Both the position numbers and the translations under genes were made by a program. A stretch of DNA of 64,000 nt, taken from NCBI GenBank assembly GCA_951813555.1, contig OX638344.1, positions 1,116,001 to 1,180,000 of the forward strand. The letters run 5' to 3'. Shown here in pieces: positions 26,370 to 35,405 of this stretch (position 1 is the stretch's first letter; each line of letters opens with the position of its first letter). The DNA is from an uncultured Acidimicrobiales bacterium (GTDB taxonomy: Bacteria > Actinomycetota > Acidimicrobiia > Acidimicrobiales > Bin134). The notes beneath the pieces are model-generated. The model ran no database searches. It was given only the letters and a program-made list of their open reading frames with translations, and had not been told where the DNA came from.

Positions 26370-27461
26370 TTAGTTACTGGTGATGCCGCTTTTTTGGATG
26401 ATGTCTTCGGAGCCTTGGAAGCCGCCGCCTAGGGCGTCGAAGTCTACGGAGCCGATGGACAGGGCGGCTAGGGGGGGCAGCACGGGGTTGGGGTCCACGC
26501 CGCCGGCTAGGGGGTACTCAAAGGTGTTGCGGGTGAAGTAGCGCTGTACCGAAGGGGAGAGCAGGTAGGCGATGAGGCTCTGGGTTGCTTCCCGGTCGTC
26601 GACGCTGGTGGTCATGGTGGCGGCGGAGATGATGAGCAGGGACCCGATGTCCTCGTCAGACAGGTCGTAGTTGACCGCCCGATGTTCTGAACCGGCTGCT
26701 TCAGCGTCAGCCGCCATCCGGTAGTTGTAGTAGTGGTTCACCAGGCCCACGTCGATCTCACCCCGAGCGGCCGCCTCCACGATGGCGACGTTGTTGGGGT
26801 AGTAGCGGGCATCGTTGTCCACCATGTCGTCCAGCCATTGGATGGCCACGTCATCGCCGTATTGGTCCCGGAAAACGGTGAACCAGTCGAGGAACGAACC
26901 ATTGGTGGCCGGAATGGCCACTCTCCCCCTCCACTCCGGCTCGGTGAGTTCGAAAACCGAGGCCGGCAGTTCAGAAGGGGGCACGCTGTCAAGGTTGTGG
27001 ACAAGCACCCGCTTGCGTCCGGAAAATCCGACCCAGGTGCCGTTGGCGCCTCGGTGATCTTCGTCCACCAGATTGAGCACACTGGAGTCCATTGAGGTGA
27101 GCAGTCCCTTGGACTCCAGAAATCCCACCGGGCCCGGTGACCGGGAGATGAAGACGTCGGCGTCGGTGCGGTCACCCTCGGTGTCGATCAACAGGGCCAG
27201 ATCTGTGGAAGAAGCCCAGCGGACCCGAACAGAGGTGCCGGATTCGCAGGCAAATGCGTCCAATACCGGTTTAATCAGGTTCTCGCTGCGCCCGGAGTAG
27301 ACGGTGACCGACGAGCCGTTGTCGTCGGCGCAGGTGCCGTCGTAGACGGTGGCGGCAACTCCGTCCAGCTTCGTGCCACCACCGTCGCCGCCACAGGCGG
27401 CGGCAATCAGGGCCAAAACGAGGAGCAAACCAGCTAGAGCGATACGCGAAAATTCTGTCAT
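26370..27461 (-). CDS. Iron(III)-type ABC transporter substrate-binding lipoprotein
   Basis: 363 residues. The signal ends LALIAAACGGDGGG, a lipobox with the modified cysteine at about residue 23. The body matches the FbpA/periplasmic-binding type-II family: VTVYSGRSENLIKPVLDAF, then DVFISRSPGPVGFLESKGLL, and the YYPNNVAIVEAAARGEIDVGLVNHYYNYR segment, which carries the paired tyrosines that bind iron in FbpA. No permease or ATPase is adjacent. A DtxR/IdeR-like box 35 bases upstream supports an iron role. Confidence 0.87.
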   Translation of the reverse strand: MTEFSRIALAGLLLVLALIAAACGGDGGGTKLDGVAATVYDGTCADDNGSSVTVYSGRSENLIKPVLDAFACESGTSVRVRWASSTDLALLIDTEGDRTDADVFISRSPGPVGFLESKGLLTSMDSSVLNLVDEDHRGANGTWVGFSGRKRVLVHNLDSVPPSELPASVFELTEPEWRGRVAIPATNGSFLDWFTVFRDQYGDDVAIQWLDDMVDNDARYYPNNVAIVEAAARGEIDVGLVNHYYNYRMAADAEAAGSEHRAVNYDLSDEDIGSLLIISAATMTTSVDDREATQSLIAYLLSPSVQRYFTRNTFEYPLAGGVDPNPVLPPLAALSIGSVDFDALGGGFQGSEDIIQKSGITSN

Positions 27462-27495
27462 GGGCGCGGAACCCTAGGATTGCCGCCTCAAAATG

Positions 27496-27514
27496 TCAAG
27501 TTAGCCTAACATAA
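27496..27514 (-). promoter_or_regulatory. DtxR/IdeR-like iron box
   Basis: On the minus strand the 19 bases read TTATGTTAGGCTAACTTGA. Against the IdeR/DtxR consensus TWAGGTTAGSCTAACCTWA, 16 of 19 match, with the central GTTAGGCTAAC palindrome complete. It sits 35 bases before the ATG of the iron-binding lipoprotein, where it would overlap the promoter and repress it when iron is plentiful. Confidence 0.75.
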
Positions 27515-27539
27515 TAAGTGCAGTAGGCGAGACAACCGC

Positions 27540-28760
27540 CTAGGCAGCAGGTTTCACCGACTGCCAGCGCAACGGCAACTCGACGTAGCCGTCTATAAGG
27601 GTGGAGTGCAGACGGGACAGGGTGGCAGGATCGTCCACCCCCAGCTCTAGGCCGTCGAAGCGCCCGACGATGGCCTCGAACATCATCTTCGCTTCCAACC
27701 GGGCCAACGACGCCCCCAGGCAGAAGTGGGGTCCGCCGGCACCGAAGGCCACGTGCTGGCTGGTGTCGCGGGTTACATCCAGGGTGTCGGGGTTTTGGAA
27801 GGCTCGCTCGTCCCGATTGGCTGAGGGGTACCAGATCACCACCGGCTCGCCTGCCTTGATCTCCTGTCCCCCCACCACGGTGTCGTAGCGGGGACGACGC
27901 ACGAACTGCATCACCGGAGTGGTGTAGCGCAACAACTCTTCAATGGCGTTGGGGATGAGCGACGGGTCGTCTTTGAGCAGCTGCATTTGGTCGGGATTGC
28001 GGATCAGTTCCAAGGTGCCGGTGGTGATGAGGTTGCGGGTGGTCTCAGAGCCGGCGTTCTGGAGGAGCATGAAGAACACGTCGATCTGCACCTGATTCAG
28101 TGACTCTCCGTCGATGTCGGCCTCCAAGAGCACGCTGATGAGGTCATCGTGGGGCTCCTTCTTGCGGATCTCGCACATCTGATCGGCATAGGCGAACATT
28201 TGCGCTCCGGCCTCAATCTGCTCCTCGAAGGTATAGCGCTCATCGAAGCCGAACGTGATCTCTGTCCAGTGGAAGATCTGGTGGCGGTCTTCTTCCGGTA
28301 CACCCACCAGATCGGCAATCACCTGCAAGGGCAACTCCACCGCGATCTCGCCGGCCATCTCACAGCTGGACTTGTCTGATACCTGATCAATCAGGCGGTC
28401 GACCTGGGCCTGGATCTTCTTCTCCAGATCGCGCACCCGGCGAGGAGTGAAACCCCGGTTGACGAGCTTGCGCATCTTGGTATGGTCGGGTGGGTCCAGG
28501 CTGATGAGCATCTCCTGGTTGGTCCCGTCCTCCACCGCGGGACCCCGATCGCCAGGCAAGAAGGGATTGGGCTGGTTGCTGAAGCAATCCGAGTCGCGGG
28601 ATACCCGCAGTAAGTCGGCGTGGCGAGCGACGTTCCAGAAACCCTCCCAGTGTGGGTGCTCGCACCAGAACACCGGATCGTTTTCGCGCTTGTGGCGGAA
28701 ATAGTCGTGGGGGAATCCCTGTTTGAAGGTGGCGGGGTTCCAGAGTTCCAGAGGTTCCAT
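27540..28760 (-). CDS. Cytochrome P450, CYP125/142-like
   Basis: 406 residues. The I-helix reads NAGSETTRN, the K-helix EELLRYTTPV and the heme loop FGAGGPHFCLGASLARLE with the axial cysteine. The MxFxRRPRYDT segment and the overall pattern resemble actinobacterial P450s that oxidise sterol side chains, but the family number is inference. It is the second P450 in this cluster. The iron box of the next gene lies in its 3' spacer, so the two are separate units. An unusual N-terminus starts directly with MEPLELWNPATF. Confidence 0.92.
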   Translation of the reverse strand: MEPLELWNPATFKQGFPHDYFRHKRENDPVFWCEHPHWEGFWNVARHADLLRVSRDSDCFSNQPNPFLPGDRGPAVEDGTNQEMLISLDPPDHTKMRKLVNRGFTPRRVRDLEKKIQAQVDRLIDQVSDKSSCEMAGEIAVELPLQVIADLVGVPEEDRHQIFHWTEITFGFDERYTFEEQIEAGAQMFAYADQMCEIRKKEPHDDLISVLLEADIDGESLNQVQIDVFFMLLQNAGSETTRNLITTGTLELIRNPDQMQLLKDDPSLIPNAIEELLRYTTPVMQFVRRPRYDTVVGGQEIKAGEPVVIWYPSANRDERAFQNPDTLDVTRDTSQHVAFGAGGPHFCLGASLARLEAKMMFEAIVGRFDGLELGVDDPATLSRLHSTLIDGYVELPLRWQSVKPAA

Positions 28761-28778
28761 CTCTGCCTCCTCAGTTCC

Positions 28779-29564
28779 TTAATTCGAGGGCTTTCGTCCG
28801 ACCACGGCGATCGAGACTGTGCTCATCATGACAAATCCGGGCGCTCGAACCAGAGCCAAAGCGGTCTCACCATCTTCGGCGGTCACCAGGCCGGCTTCCA
28901 CCAATCGGGGGATGGCCCGCTCCAAGGCCAAGAACCACCACTCCCCGCCGGGCTCGCCAGGTCGCATGGTCCACACGTCGCCGATGATATCGATGTCGGT
29001 TGCCCCCAGATCACGAAAACGCCCGGGCAGTCGCACCCCGTAGTCGGCATCGCGCCACTCTGAGATGGCACCCGAGGACACGTAGCGATGAACGGTGGCG
29101 TATGGCTCGGGCAGCGTCTGCTCGGCAAAGGACGCGAACGCCCCGTCCTCGGCTACCAGCCAACCGCCGGGAACCAGGGCATCCCACAGCTTCTCGATCA
29201 CCTGGTCTCGTTCGGGGAGATGCTGAAGCACCGCTCGGGCGTGGACAAGGTCGAACGCCGCTTCGGGCACGGGATCGCTGGTCACGTCGTGCTGCTCCAC
29301 GACCACGTTGGGAAGTACCGGACGATGGAACTGGAGGTCGACGTCAGTGGACCACACGGTGCCGTCGGGGCCAACCCTGCGGCCTAGCCAGGCCGAAACC
29401 GTGCCCCCGCCGGCGCCCACCTCCCAACACCGCCACCCAGAACTCAGCCCTGTGCTGTCCAGCAGGCGGCGAGTGCGGGGGTCACGGGCTACGGCCAGCA
29501 TTCCGAGGCGGCGGCGCTCGATCTCCACTTCGTCGTCATGAACTCCATACCGCTCATCGGCCAT
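28779..29564 (-). CDS. SAM-dependent methyltransferase, class I
   Basis: 261 residues. The SAM-binding motif I is CWEVGAGGGTVSAWL (about 46-60); acidic motif II appears as VWSTDVDLQF; motif III as DLVHARAVLQHLPERDQVIEKLWDALVPGGWLVAEDG. This matches a methyltransf-11 type small-molecule methylase. The stop of this gene and the start of the P450 downstream are 18 bases apart, so they may share a transcript. Its own start region overlaps upstream readable sequence of the divergent acyl-CoA dehydrogenase. Confidence 0.85.
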   Translation of the reverse strand: MADERYGVHDDEVEIERRRLGMLAVARDPRTRRLLDSTGLSSGWRCWEVGAGGGTVSAWLGRRVGPDGTVWSTDVDLQFHRPVLPNVVVEQHDVTSDPVPEAAFDLVHARAVLQHLPERDQVIEKLWDALVPGGWLVAEDGAFASFAEQTLPEPYATVHRYVSSGAISEWRDADYGVRLPGRFRDLGATDIDIIGDVWTMRPGEPGGEWWFLALERAIPRLVEAGLVTAEDGETALALVRAPGFVMMSTVSIAVVGRKPSN

Positions 29565-29612
29565 TTGCGCTTCCCCTCTGTTCCCGGTGGCGCAATACCG
29601 TATCGTCGCATT

Positions 29613-30848
29613 GTGGCTGAGTACTCAGAAGACACCCCAGAGAAGGCCGCATTCCGCAAGGAGGCCCGGGCCTGGCTGCAAGCCCGGGCACCCCTGCGGG
29701 AACACAGCGACGGTTGGTCGACTCGGACCACCCACCCCGACGAGGTCGCCGAGAGGGCCCATATCAACCGGTGCCGGGCGTGGCAACGGGAGTTGTACGA
29801 CGGCGGATGGGCAGCCATCGACTGGCCCGTCGGCCACGGTGGACAGGGCGGCGAGCGGTGGCAACGGCAGATATTCCAGCAGGAGGCCGCTGATTTTGAC
29901 GTGACCAGCGGGTTTCTCGCCGCGGGGATCGCCCTGGCCGGACCGGCCATCGGCCACTTCGGGACCGACGAGCAGAAGGCTCGCCATCTGAGGCCCATGC
30001 TGCGGGGCGACGTGGTGTGGTGCCAGCTGTTCAGCGAGCCCGGCGCCGGATCGGATCTGGCCAACCTGGCTACCAGGGCTGACCGCGACGGCGATGAGTT
30101 TGTGGTGAACGGGCAAAAGGTGTGGAACTCCTCCGCGCACCTGTCGGACTGGGGAATCCTGCTGGCCCGCACCGACCCCGACGCCCCCAAGCACAAAGGA
30201 ATCACCTTCTTCTTGGTGGACATGGCCACCCCCGGGGTGGAACCTCGCCCGATTCGCACCATCAACGGCTCGGCCCACTTCAACGAGGTGTTCTTGAGCG
30301 ACGTGCGGATCCCCGCTGAGAACGTGGTCGGCGACGTCAACAGCGGATGGGCAGTGGCCCGGCTGGTGCTGGCCAACGAGTCCACCATGATCGGCGGCGG
30401 TATGGACCGGGCCGATAGCGCGGCCAACTTGATCGCGCTAGCCCAGCGCTGGGGCACCGCCCAAGACCCGACAATTCGCCAGGAACTGGCCCGGGCCTAC
30501 ACCCAAGAGAAGCTGCTCGAACTGATGGGCTGGCGCTTGCAGGAGGACGTGCGCCGGGGACGCCACCCCAGCTTCGATGGATCGACGCTGAAGGTTTACT
30601 GGTCGGAGAGCCGCCGCGAGCGGGGCAATCTGGGGGTCGGAATCCTCGGAGGGTACGGGGTGGCCGGCGACCACGCCGACACCGGGGTGTGGGCCAACGA
30701 GGCGCTGAACCGCTTCTGGGGTTCGATCGGCGGGGGAACCGACGAGGTACACCGCAACAACATGGCCGAAAGGGTGCTCGGGCTGCCCCCCGAGCCCCGG
30801 GTGGACAAGCACGTCCCGTGGCGGGAGCAGGTGGGCGGCCCCCGTTAG
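29613..30848 (+). CDS. Acyl-CoA dehydrogenase
   Basis: 411 residues from GTG 29613; an upstream ATG at 29538 lies within the divergent methyltransferase gene and adds residues with no family match. The FAD/substrate motif FSEPGAGSDLANL and VNGQKVWNSSAHLSDWGILLARTDP are typical. The C-terminal GGTDEVHRNNMAERVLGLP is the conserved end of long-chain and FadE-type acyl-CoA dehydrogenases. It oxidises acyl-CoA to enoyl-CoA. With the CoA transferase, SDR and P450s it completes a beta-oxidation-like set. Confidence 0.9.
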   Translation: MAEYSEDTPEKAAFRKEARAWLQARAPLREHSDGWSTRTTHPDEVAERAHINRCRAWQRELYDGGWAAIDWPVGHGGQGGERWQRQIFQQEAADFDVTSGFLAAGIALAGPAIGHFGTDEQKARHLRPMLRGDVVWCQLFSEPGAGSDLANLATRADRDGDEFVVNGQKVWNSSAHLSDWGILLARTDPDAPKHKGITFFLVDMATPGVEPRPIRTINGSAHFNEVFLSDVRIPAENVVGDVNSGWAVARLVLANESTMIGGGMDRADSAANLIALAQRWGTAQDPTIRQELARAYTQEKLLELMGWRLQEDVRRGRHPSFDGSTLKVYWSESRRERGNLGVGILGGYGVAGDHADTGVWANEALNRFWGSIGGGTDEVHRNNMAERVLGLPPEPRVDKHVPWREQVGGPR

Positions 30849-30904
30849 TCGCAGTTTCGGGGTGCGATCACTTTTCCCGAGGACGGCAGTAGTATTGCCA
30901 CGAC

Positions 30905-31504
30905 ATGGCTGACCAAGCCACATTCGCCGACCAGGCCATGGAGTACATGGACCAGCTCTACTCGGCGGCCCGCCGAATGACTCGCAACGCAGCCGACGCC
31001 GAAGATCTGGTGCAGGAGACCTACCTGCGGGCCTACCGGGGTTTCGGGAGCTTCCAGCAGGGCACCAACCTGCGGGCCTGGCTGTTCCGCATCCTCACCA
31101 ACGCGTTCATCAACTCCTATCGGAGCAAGCAGCGCAAGCCGAAGTCGGTTGATCTGGCCGGGGTGGAAGATCTCTACCTGCACCAGCGGTTGGGGGGCGA
31201 CACCAAGGCAGCGCTGGGGGCCAGCGCCGAAGACGTGCTAATGGATCAGATCACCGAGTCGGAGATCGTGGAGGCTCTGGAGTCACTGCCCGAGGAGTAC
31301 CGGATCACCGTGTTGTTGGCCGATGTGGAGGGGTTCGCCTACAAGGAGATCGCTGAAATCCTCGACGTTCCCATGGGAACTGTCATGAGCAGACTGCATC
31401 GGGGAAGAAAAACGCTGCAAAAGCGGTTACTAGAGTTTGGCAAGACCCGCGGCTGGGTCGACCCACCTGACACTGACCGGGCGCCGGCTTCGGCTGGCAT
31501 CTGA
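30905..31504 (+). CDS. sigH: RNA polymerase sigma factor, SigH/SigR type
   Basis: 199 residues. Region 2 reads [29 protein letters not shown] with [28 protein letters not shown], and region 4 has [48 protein letters not shown] (both abridged here to key parts). These match the thiol-stress sigma factors SigR of Streptomyces and SigH of mycobacteria. The anti-sigma gene follows 17 bases later. I see no clear GGGAAT/GTT autoregulatory promoter in the short 5' spacer. Confidence 0.92.
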   Translation: MADQATFADQAMEYMDQLYSAARRMTRNAADAEDLVQETYLRAYRGFGSFQQGTNLRAWLFRILTNAFINSYRSKQRKPKSVDLAGVEDLYLHQRLGGDTKAALGASAEDVLMDQITESEIVEALESLPEEYRITVLLADVEGFAYKEIAEILDVPMGTVMSRLHRGRKTLQKRLLEFGKTRGWVDPPDTDRAPASAGI

Positions 31505-31521
31505 TTTTCGGAGGCACCGCG

Positions 31522-31806
31522 ATGAGCAGCGAGAGGCATTGCTTGGGGGTTCCCAACCAGTGCGACTATTCGCGTGAGCTCATCACCCGGGCTCTGGACG
31601 GCCAGCCGACGCTGGAGAGCATCGGCCACCTGCGAATCGAATTGGCCAACTGTCTTCCCTGTGTGCAGGCGCTCGATGTCGAGGTTCGCTTCAAACTGGC
31701 CATGAGTCAGGCCTGTCGTGAGTCGGCCCCTACCGATCTGCAAGTCCGCATCACCGAGACCCTCCAACGCGTCGTGCTCGACGACCTGGACATCCAAGAC
31801 TTCTAA
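31522..31806 (+). CDS. rsrA: RsrA/RshA-like zinc anti-sigma factor
   Basis: 94 residues directly after sigH. Cysteines occur at about residues 7 and 14, in CLPC (44 and 47) and later near residue 65 (SQACRE). The ZAS motif of RsrA is Hx3CxxC; here the nearest histidine is eight residues before the CLPC (HLRIELANCLPC), so it is shifted by about one helical turn. The later ACRESAPTDLQVRI resembles the RsrA C-terminal end. Its role would be to hold SigH until disulfide stress. Confidence 0.8.
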   Translation: MSSERHCLGVPNQCDYSRELITRALDGQPTLESIGHLRIELANCLPCVQALDVEVRFKLAMSQACRESAPTDLQVRITETLQRVVLDDLDIQDF

Positions 31807-31890
31807 AGGGCCCAAAGCTATGACCGAATCATGCAACCGCTGCCCTTGTTGACATGGAGTGATTGAGACCGGGTCGCCTAGGGTGGTCGC

Positions 31891-32067
31891 ATGGATTTGA
31901 TTGCTGCGGTGGTGTGGCACTGGTGGATCGCCTTGCTGTTGGTGATTGGCACGGTGCCCTTGGTGATCGCCACCATCGTCGGCTACTTCACCAAGGTGGT
32001 CGCGCCCCGCTATGGCCCCCGGCGACCGCGGGATTCCAACGCTCAAAGCTCCGACGAAAGCAGTTAG
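31891..32067 (+). CDS. Small single-pass membrane protein
   Basis: 58 residues, ATG 31891, ending 7 bases before the DUF2342 gene. The first half (LIAAVVWHWWIALLLVIGTV...VIATIVGY) is one long hydrophobic helix; the rest is a short basic then Ser/Asp-rich tail. No family is recognised. The tight position upstream of a conserved gene, the single clean reading frame and the plausible start support a real gene; it is too short for standard length cut-offs. Confidence 0.5.
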   Translation: MDLIAAVVWHWWIALLLVIGTVPLVIATIVGYFTKVVAPRYGPRRPRDSNAQSSDESS

Positions 32068-32073
32068 AAGCCG

Positions 32074-33159
32074 GTGGTGACAACGGCCGATCCGGTCGAT
32101 TGGCGGCTGGCCGAGCGAGTAGCCAAGAAGGTCGGCGGCCACGAGCCGTTCCTCGATTCCTACCACTACCGCAGCCTCTCCCCCGAGCTGGCCGAGTTGA
32201 CCGCCCAGGCCGAGGAACTGGTCGCGGCCGAAACCGGATTGAAGTCGATGTCGGGCGCCGCCCGGGCCCAGGTGGCCACCCGCGCCCAGTGGGTGAATGC
32301 CAACGTGGCCTCTTTCCAGCGGCTGCTGCGCCCCGTTACCGAGAAGATGGCCGAGCGGGTGTCGTATTCGTGGCTGGCCCCAGTAACCCAGCGGGTGAGC
32401 GGCACCGAGATGGGAGCGGTGCTGGGCTGGATGTCCACCCGGGTGCTGGGCCAGTATGACCTGCTCATCATCGAGGACGACCGCCCCGAAGACCAGGACA
32501 TGGTCTACTACGTGGGCCCCAACGTGATGGCCCTCGAGCACAAGCACGGCTTCGACCCCCACCAGTTCCGGCTGTGGCTGGCCCTGCACGAGACCACCCA
32601 TCGGGCCCAGTTCACCGGCATCGAGTGGCTGCGGCCTCACTTCCTGGGCCTGGTGCAAGAGGCCCTGGATGCGGCCGAGCCCGACTTGGAGCACTTCAAA
32701 TTCGTGGCCAAGCAGGTGATCGAAGCTCGACGGCGGGGCGAGGACCCGCTGGCCGACGGGGGCCTCCCTGCCCTTCTGGCCACCCCCGAGCAGAAGGCGG
32801 TGCTGGATCGCATCGGCGGCATGATGAGCCTGCTGGAGGGCCACGGCGACATCACCATGGACCGGGCCGGGGCCGGCCACATTCCCGATGCCAGCCGATT
32901 CGCCCGGGTGCTGCGCCATCGCCGCAGCTCGGCCAAGGGGGTGTCCAAGCTGTTGCAGCGCATCATCGGCATCGAGGCCAAGCTGAACCAATACGCCGCC
33001 GGAGAGGCGTTCATCGAGACGGTGGAGGCCCGAGGCGGCCCCGAGCTTTTGAACCGGGTGTGGGAGTCGTCCGATCGGCTGCCCACCATGACCGAGATCC
33101 GCAATCCCCAGCAATGGATCAACCGGGTCAACGGCTCCACCGCCGAAGTGGCCGGGTGA
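32074..33159 (+). CDS. Zinc-dependent metalloprotease-like protein (DUF2342)
   Basis: 361 residues with a GTG start. The HExxH zinc motif appears as HETTH (about residue 172) with WLRPHFLGLVQEALDAAE after it. The N-terminal DWRLAERVAKKVGG and VNANVASFQRLL are typical of the actinobacterial DUF2342 family, listed as F420-associated. Catalysis has not been shown for the family. Its stop overlaps the tilS GTG by 4 bases, a pairing seen in many actinobacteria. Confidence 0.88.
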   Translation: MVTTADPVDWRLAERVAKKVGGHEPFLDSYHYRSLSPELAELTAQAEELVAAETGLKSMSGAARAQVATRAQWVNANVASFQRLLRPVTEKMAERVSYSWLAPVTQRVSGTEMGAVLGWMSTRVLGQYDLLIIEDDRPEDQDMVYYVGPNVMALEHKHGFDPHQFRLWLALHETTHRAQFTGIEWLRPHFLGLVQEALDAAEPDLEHFKFVAKQVIEARRRGEDPLADGGLPALLATPEQKAVLDRIGGMMSLLEGHGDITMDRAGAGHIPDASRFARVLRHRRSSAKGVSKLLQRIIGIEAKLNQYAAGEAFIETVEARGGPELLNRVWESSDRLPTMTEIRNPQQWINRVNGSTAEVAG

Positions 33160-34025
33160 ACCCCGAAATCGCCGAACTGCTCACTCGCTGCACTTTCCCC
33201 CCTGCCGACACCGCGGTGGACTGCGCGGTGTCGGGCGGCCCCGACTCGCTGACCCTGCTGGTATTGGCCTGCGAGTCGGGCTGCCGGGTGACCGCCTGGC
33301 ATGTGGATCATGGCCTGCGCCCTGGCTCGGCCGCCGAGGCCGACGTGGTGGCCCAAGCCGCCATCCGCTGGGGTGCGGCCTTCGAATCCCGCAGCGCGCC
33401 ATGCGAGCCCGGTCCCAATCTGGAGGCCCGGGCCCGGTCGGCCCGCTACCGGGTGCTGCCCACCGACGTGCTCACCGGCCACACCGCCGACGACCAGGCC
33501 GAGACGGTGCTGTTGAACCTCATCCGAGGAGCAGGTCTCGACGGGTTGGCCGGCATCGACCCCTCCCGACGGCCGCTGCTGGCCCTGCGCCGCCATGAGA
33601 CCGAGGCCCTGTGCGACGCCATCGGCCTGGAACCGGTGCAAGACCCGTCCAACCTCGACCCCGCCCACCGCCGCAACCGCATCCGCCACGAGCTGCTGCC
33701 GCAGTTGTGCGACATCGCCGAGCGCGATGTGGTGCCGATTATCGCCCGCAGTGCCGGGCTGGTGGGCGGCGTCCGCGACCTGATCGACGAGCTGGCCGCG
33801 GCCATCGATCCCACCGATGCCAAGGCGGTAGCCAAAGCCCCCGAGCCCCTGGCCCAGATGGCATTGCGACGATGGATCCAGCGCGAGACCGCCGACGACC
33901 ACCCCCCAGATGCGGCGGCTATCGAGCGGGTTCTGGCGGTGGCCCGGAACGAGGCCCGATCCACCGACGTGGGCCGCGGCTGGCGGGTTACCCGATCATC
34001 CCAACGGCTCGGCCTGAGCAAGTAG
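33156..34025 (+). CDS. tilS: tRNA(Ile)-lysidine synthase
   Basis: 289 residues from GTG 33156. The PP-loop ATP-binding motif is SGGPDSLTLL; the WHVDHGLRPGSAAEAD and GHTADDQAETVLLNLIRGAGLDGLAGI segments are specific to TilS, as is DPSNLDPAHRRNRIRHELLP. TilS attaches lysine to C34 of tRNA-Ile(CAU) so it reads AUA. The protein is shorter than the E. coli form because the C-terminal tRNA-binding domains are reduced, as is common in actinobacteria. Confidence 0.95.
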   Translation: MNPEIAELLTRCTFPPADTAVDCAVSGGPDSLTLLVLACESGCRVTAWHVDHGLRPGSAAEADVVAQAAIRWGAAFESRSAPCEPGPNLEARARSARYRVLPTDVLTGHTADDQAETVLLNLIRGAGLDGLAGIDPSRRPLLALRRHETEALCDAIGLEPVQDPSNLDPAHRRNRIRHELLPQLCDIAERDVVPIIARSAGLVGGVRDLIDELAAAIDPTDAKAVAKAPEPLAQMALRRWIQRETADDHPPDAAAIERVLAVARNEARSTDVGRGWRVTRSSQRLGLSK

Positions 34026-34045
34026 GCACCACTAGGTTGGCCGCC

Positions 34046-34603
34046 GTGTCCAGCACGGAAGGCAGCGGCAACGGCGATCCCGGTCCGATCCTGATCTCCA
34101 ACGATGAGCTCAAGGCCTGCATCGCCGATCTCGGCTCCCGCATCACCGCCGACTACCGAGGCCAGGCCCCCCTGCTGGTGGGCGTGCTGAAGGGCGCCTT
34201 CATGTTTATGGCCGATCTGGCTCGGGCTATACAACTGCCGGTGGAGTTCGACTTCATGGCGGTGTCGTCCTACGGCAGCTCCACCCGCACCAGCGGTGTG
34301 GTGCGGATCGTCAAAGACCTCGACCTCGACCTCGCCGGCCGAGACGTGATCCTGGTGGAAGACATCATCGACAGCGGCCTCACCCTCAACTACCTCCGCA
34401 AGAACCTAACCGCCCGCAACCCGGCCAGCCTGGAAGTGTGCGCTCTTTTGGTGCGCAAGGGCCGCCAGTACGAAGATCTCGACCTGCGCTACGTGGGCTT
34501 CGAGATCCCGCCTGAATTCGTGGTGGGCTACGGCCTCGACGTCGGTGAGCGCTACCGCCAACTCCCCCACATCTGCCAATACCAGCAGAACAGCAATCCA
34601 TAG
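34046..34603 (+). CDS. hpt: Hypoxanthine phosphoribosyltransferase
   Basis: 185 residues from GTG 34046, 20 bases after tilS. The PRPP-binding motif VILVEDIIDSGLTL (about 103-116), the PPi loop LLVGVLKGAFMFMADLARAI and the FDFMAVSSYG segment are present. It salvages hypoxanthine and guanine. The order tilS-hpt is conserved; ftsH, which often follows, is replaced here by the Tad operon. Confidence 0.95.
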   Translation: MSSTEGSGNGDPGPILISNDELKACIADLGSRITADYRGQAPLLVGVLKGAFMFMADLARAIQLPVEFDFMAVSSYGSSTRTSGVVRIVKDLDLDLAGRDVILVEDIIDSGLTLNYLRKNLTARNPASLEVCALLVRKGRQYEDLDLRYVGFEIPPEFVVGYGLDVGERYRQLPHICQYQQNSNP

Positions 34604-34703
34604 AAATATTGTAAATACATCTTGCTTCACTAAGCGGGGTGTGGCAGATTGAGGCCATCGGAGCGACTCGACGGCTCCCTCCCCAACCTTCCGGACACGA
34701 TCC

Positions 34704-35405
34704 ATGCGGATGGCAAGCGAGGATCGCCGGCGTCAGCTCCCCTGGGTGGTACTCGGGCTGACCGTGACGCTTACGGCGGCAATCATCTTCGCCCTCTGGG
34801 CATCGTCGCTGAGCAGTCGCACCGCAGTGGCGGTAGCCGGACGAGACATCGCCGGTGGCTCGACGGTCGAGATCGACGACCTGCGCGCCGTCGAAATAGC
34901 TAGCGGACAAGGAGCGGGCTTTGTCCCGATGTCCGACTTGGACACCGTGGTGGGACGCACCGTCCGAGCCGCCATCCCCGAGGGAACGATCTTCCACCCC
35001 GAACTGTTGTCAACAAGCTCACCGATTGACCAGGACATGGCCGTTATCGGCGTTGTCCTCCAAGCTGGTGGATACCCGATCGCTCACCTCAGCCCTGGCC
35101 AGTTCGTCGGGGTGGTCTTCACCAGCGAGGACCGCGCCTCCAGCGGCACCGACCGGGACAATCAGGCTGCTCCGCCCAGCATCGCCGACACTTTCACTCG
35201 GGCCAAGGTAGCCGAAGTGAGCGAGGTGCTGGACTCAGGCCGAGAAGCGCTGTTTGTGTCGCTATTGGCCTCGTCTGATGATGCTGTGCCCATCAGCCGA
35301 GCCGCTGCTTCCAACGAGCTGCGGTTGATCCTGTTGCCCGGAGAACCCGAACCAGCAAGCGGCCAACCAAGTCACGAGCCAAAAGCGACTGGAGCGGTTC
35401 GATGA
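34704..35405 (+). CDS. cpaB: CpaB/RcpC-like SAF-domain pilus assembly protein
   Basis: 233 residues. A single helix near residues 13-34 is followed by a SAF domain (about 42-110: AVAVAGRDIAGGSTVEIDDLRAVEIA...VVGRTVRAAIPEGTIFHPELL). Tad loci use such proteins at the membrane or periplasm to organise the secretion channel. It is the first gene of the Tad operon; its stop overlaps the next start (ATGA, 35402-35405). A second ATG two codons later is an alternative start. The spacer before it holds an AT-rich stretch that may be the promoter. Confidence 0.78.
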   Translation: MRMASEDRRRQLPWVVLGLTVTLTAAIIFALWASSLSSRTAVAVAGRDIAGGSTVEIDDLRAVEIASGQGAGFVPMSDLDTVVGRTVRAAIPEGTIFHPELLSTSSPIDQDMAVIGVVLQAGGYPIAHLSPGQFVGVVFTSEDRASSGTDRDNQAAPPSIADTFTRAKVAEVSEVLDSGREALFVSLLASSDDAVPISRAAASNELRLILLPGEPEPASGQPSHEPKATGAVR

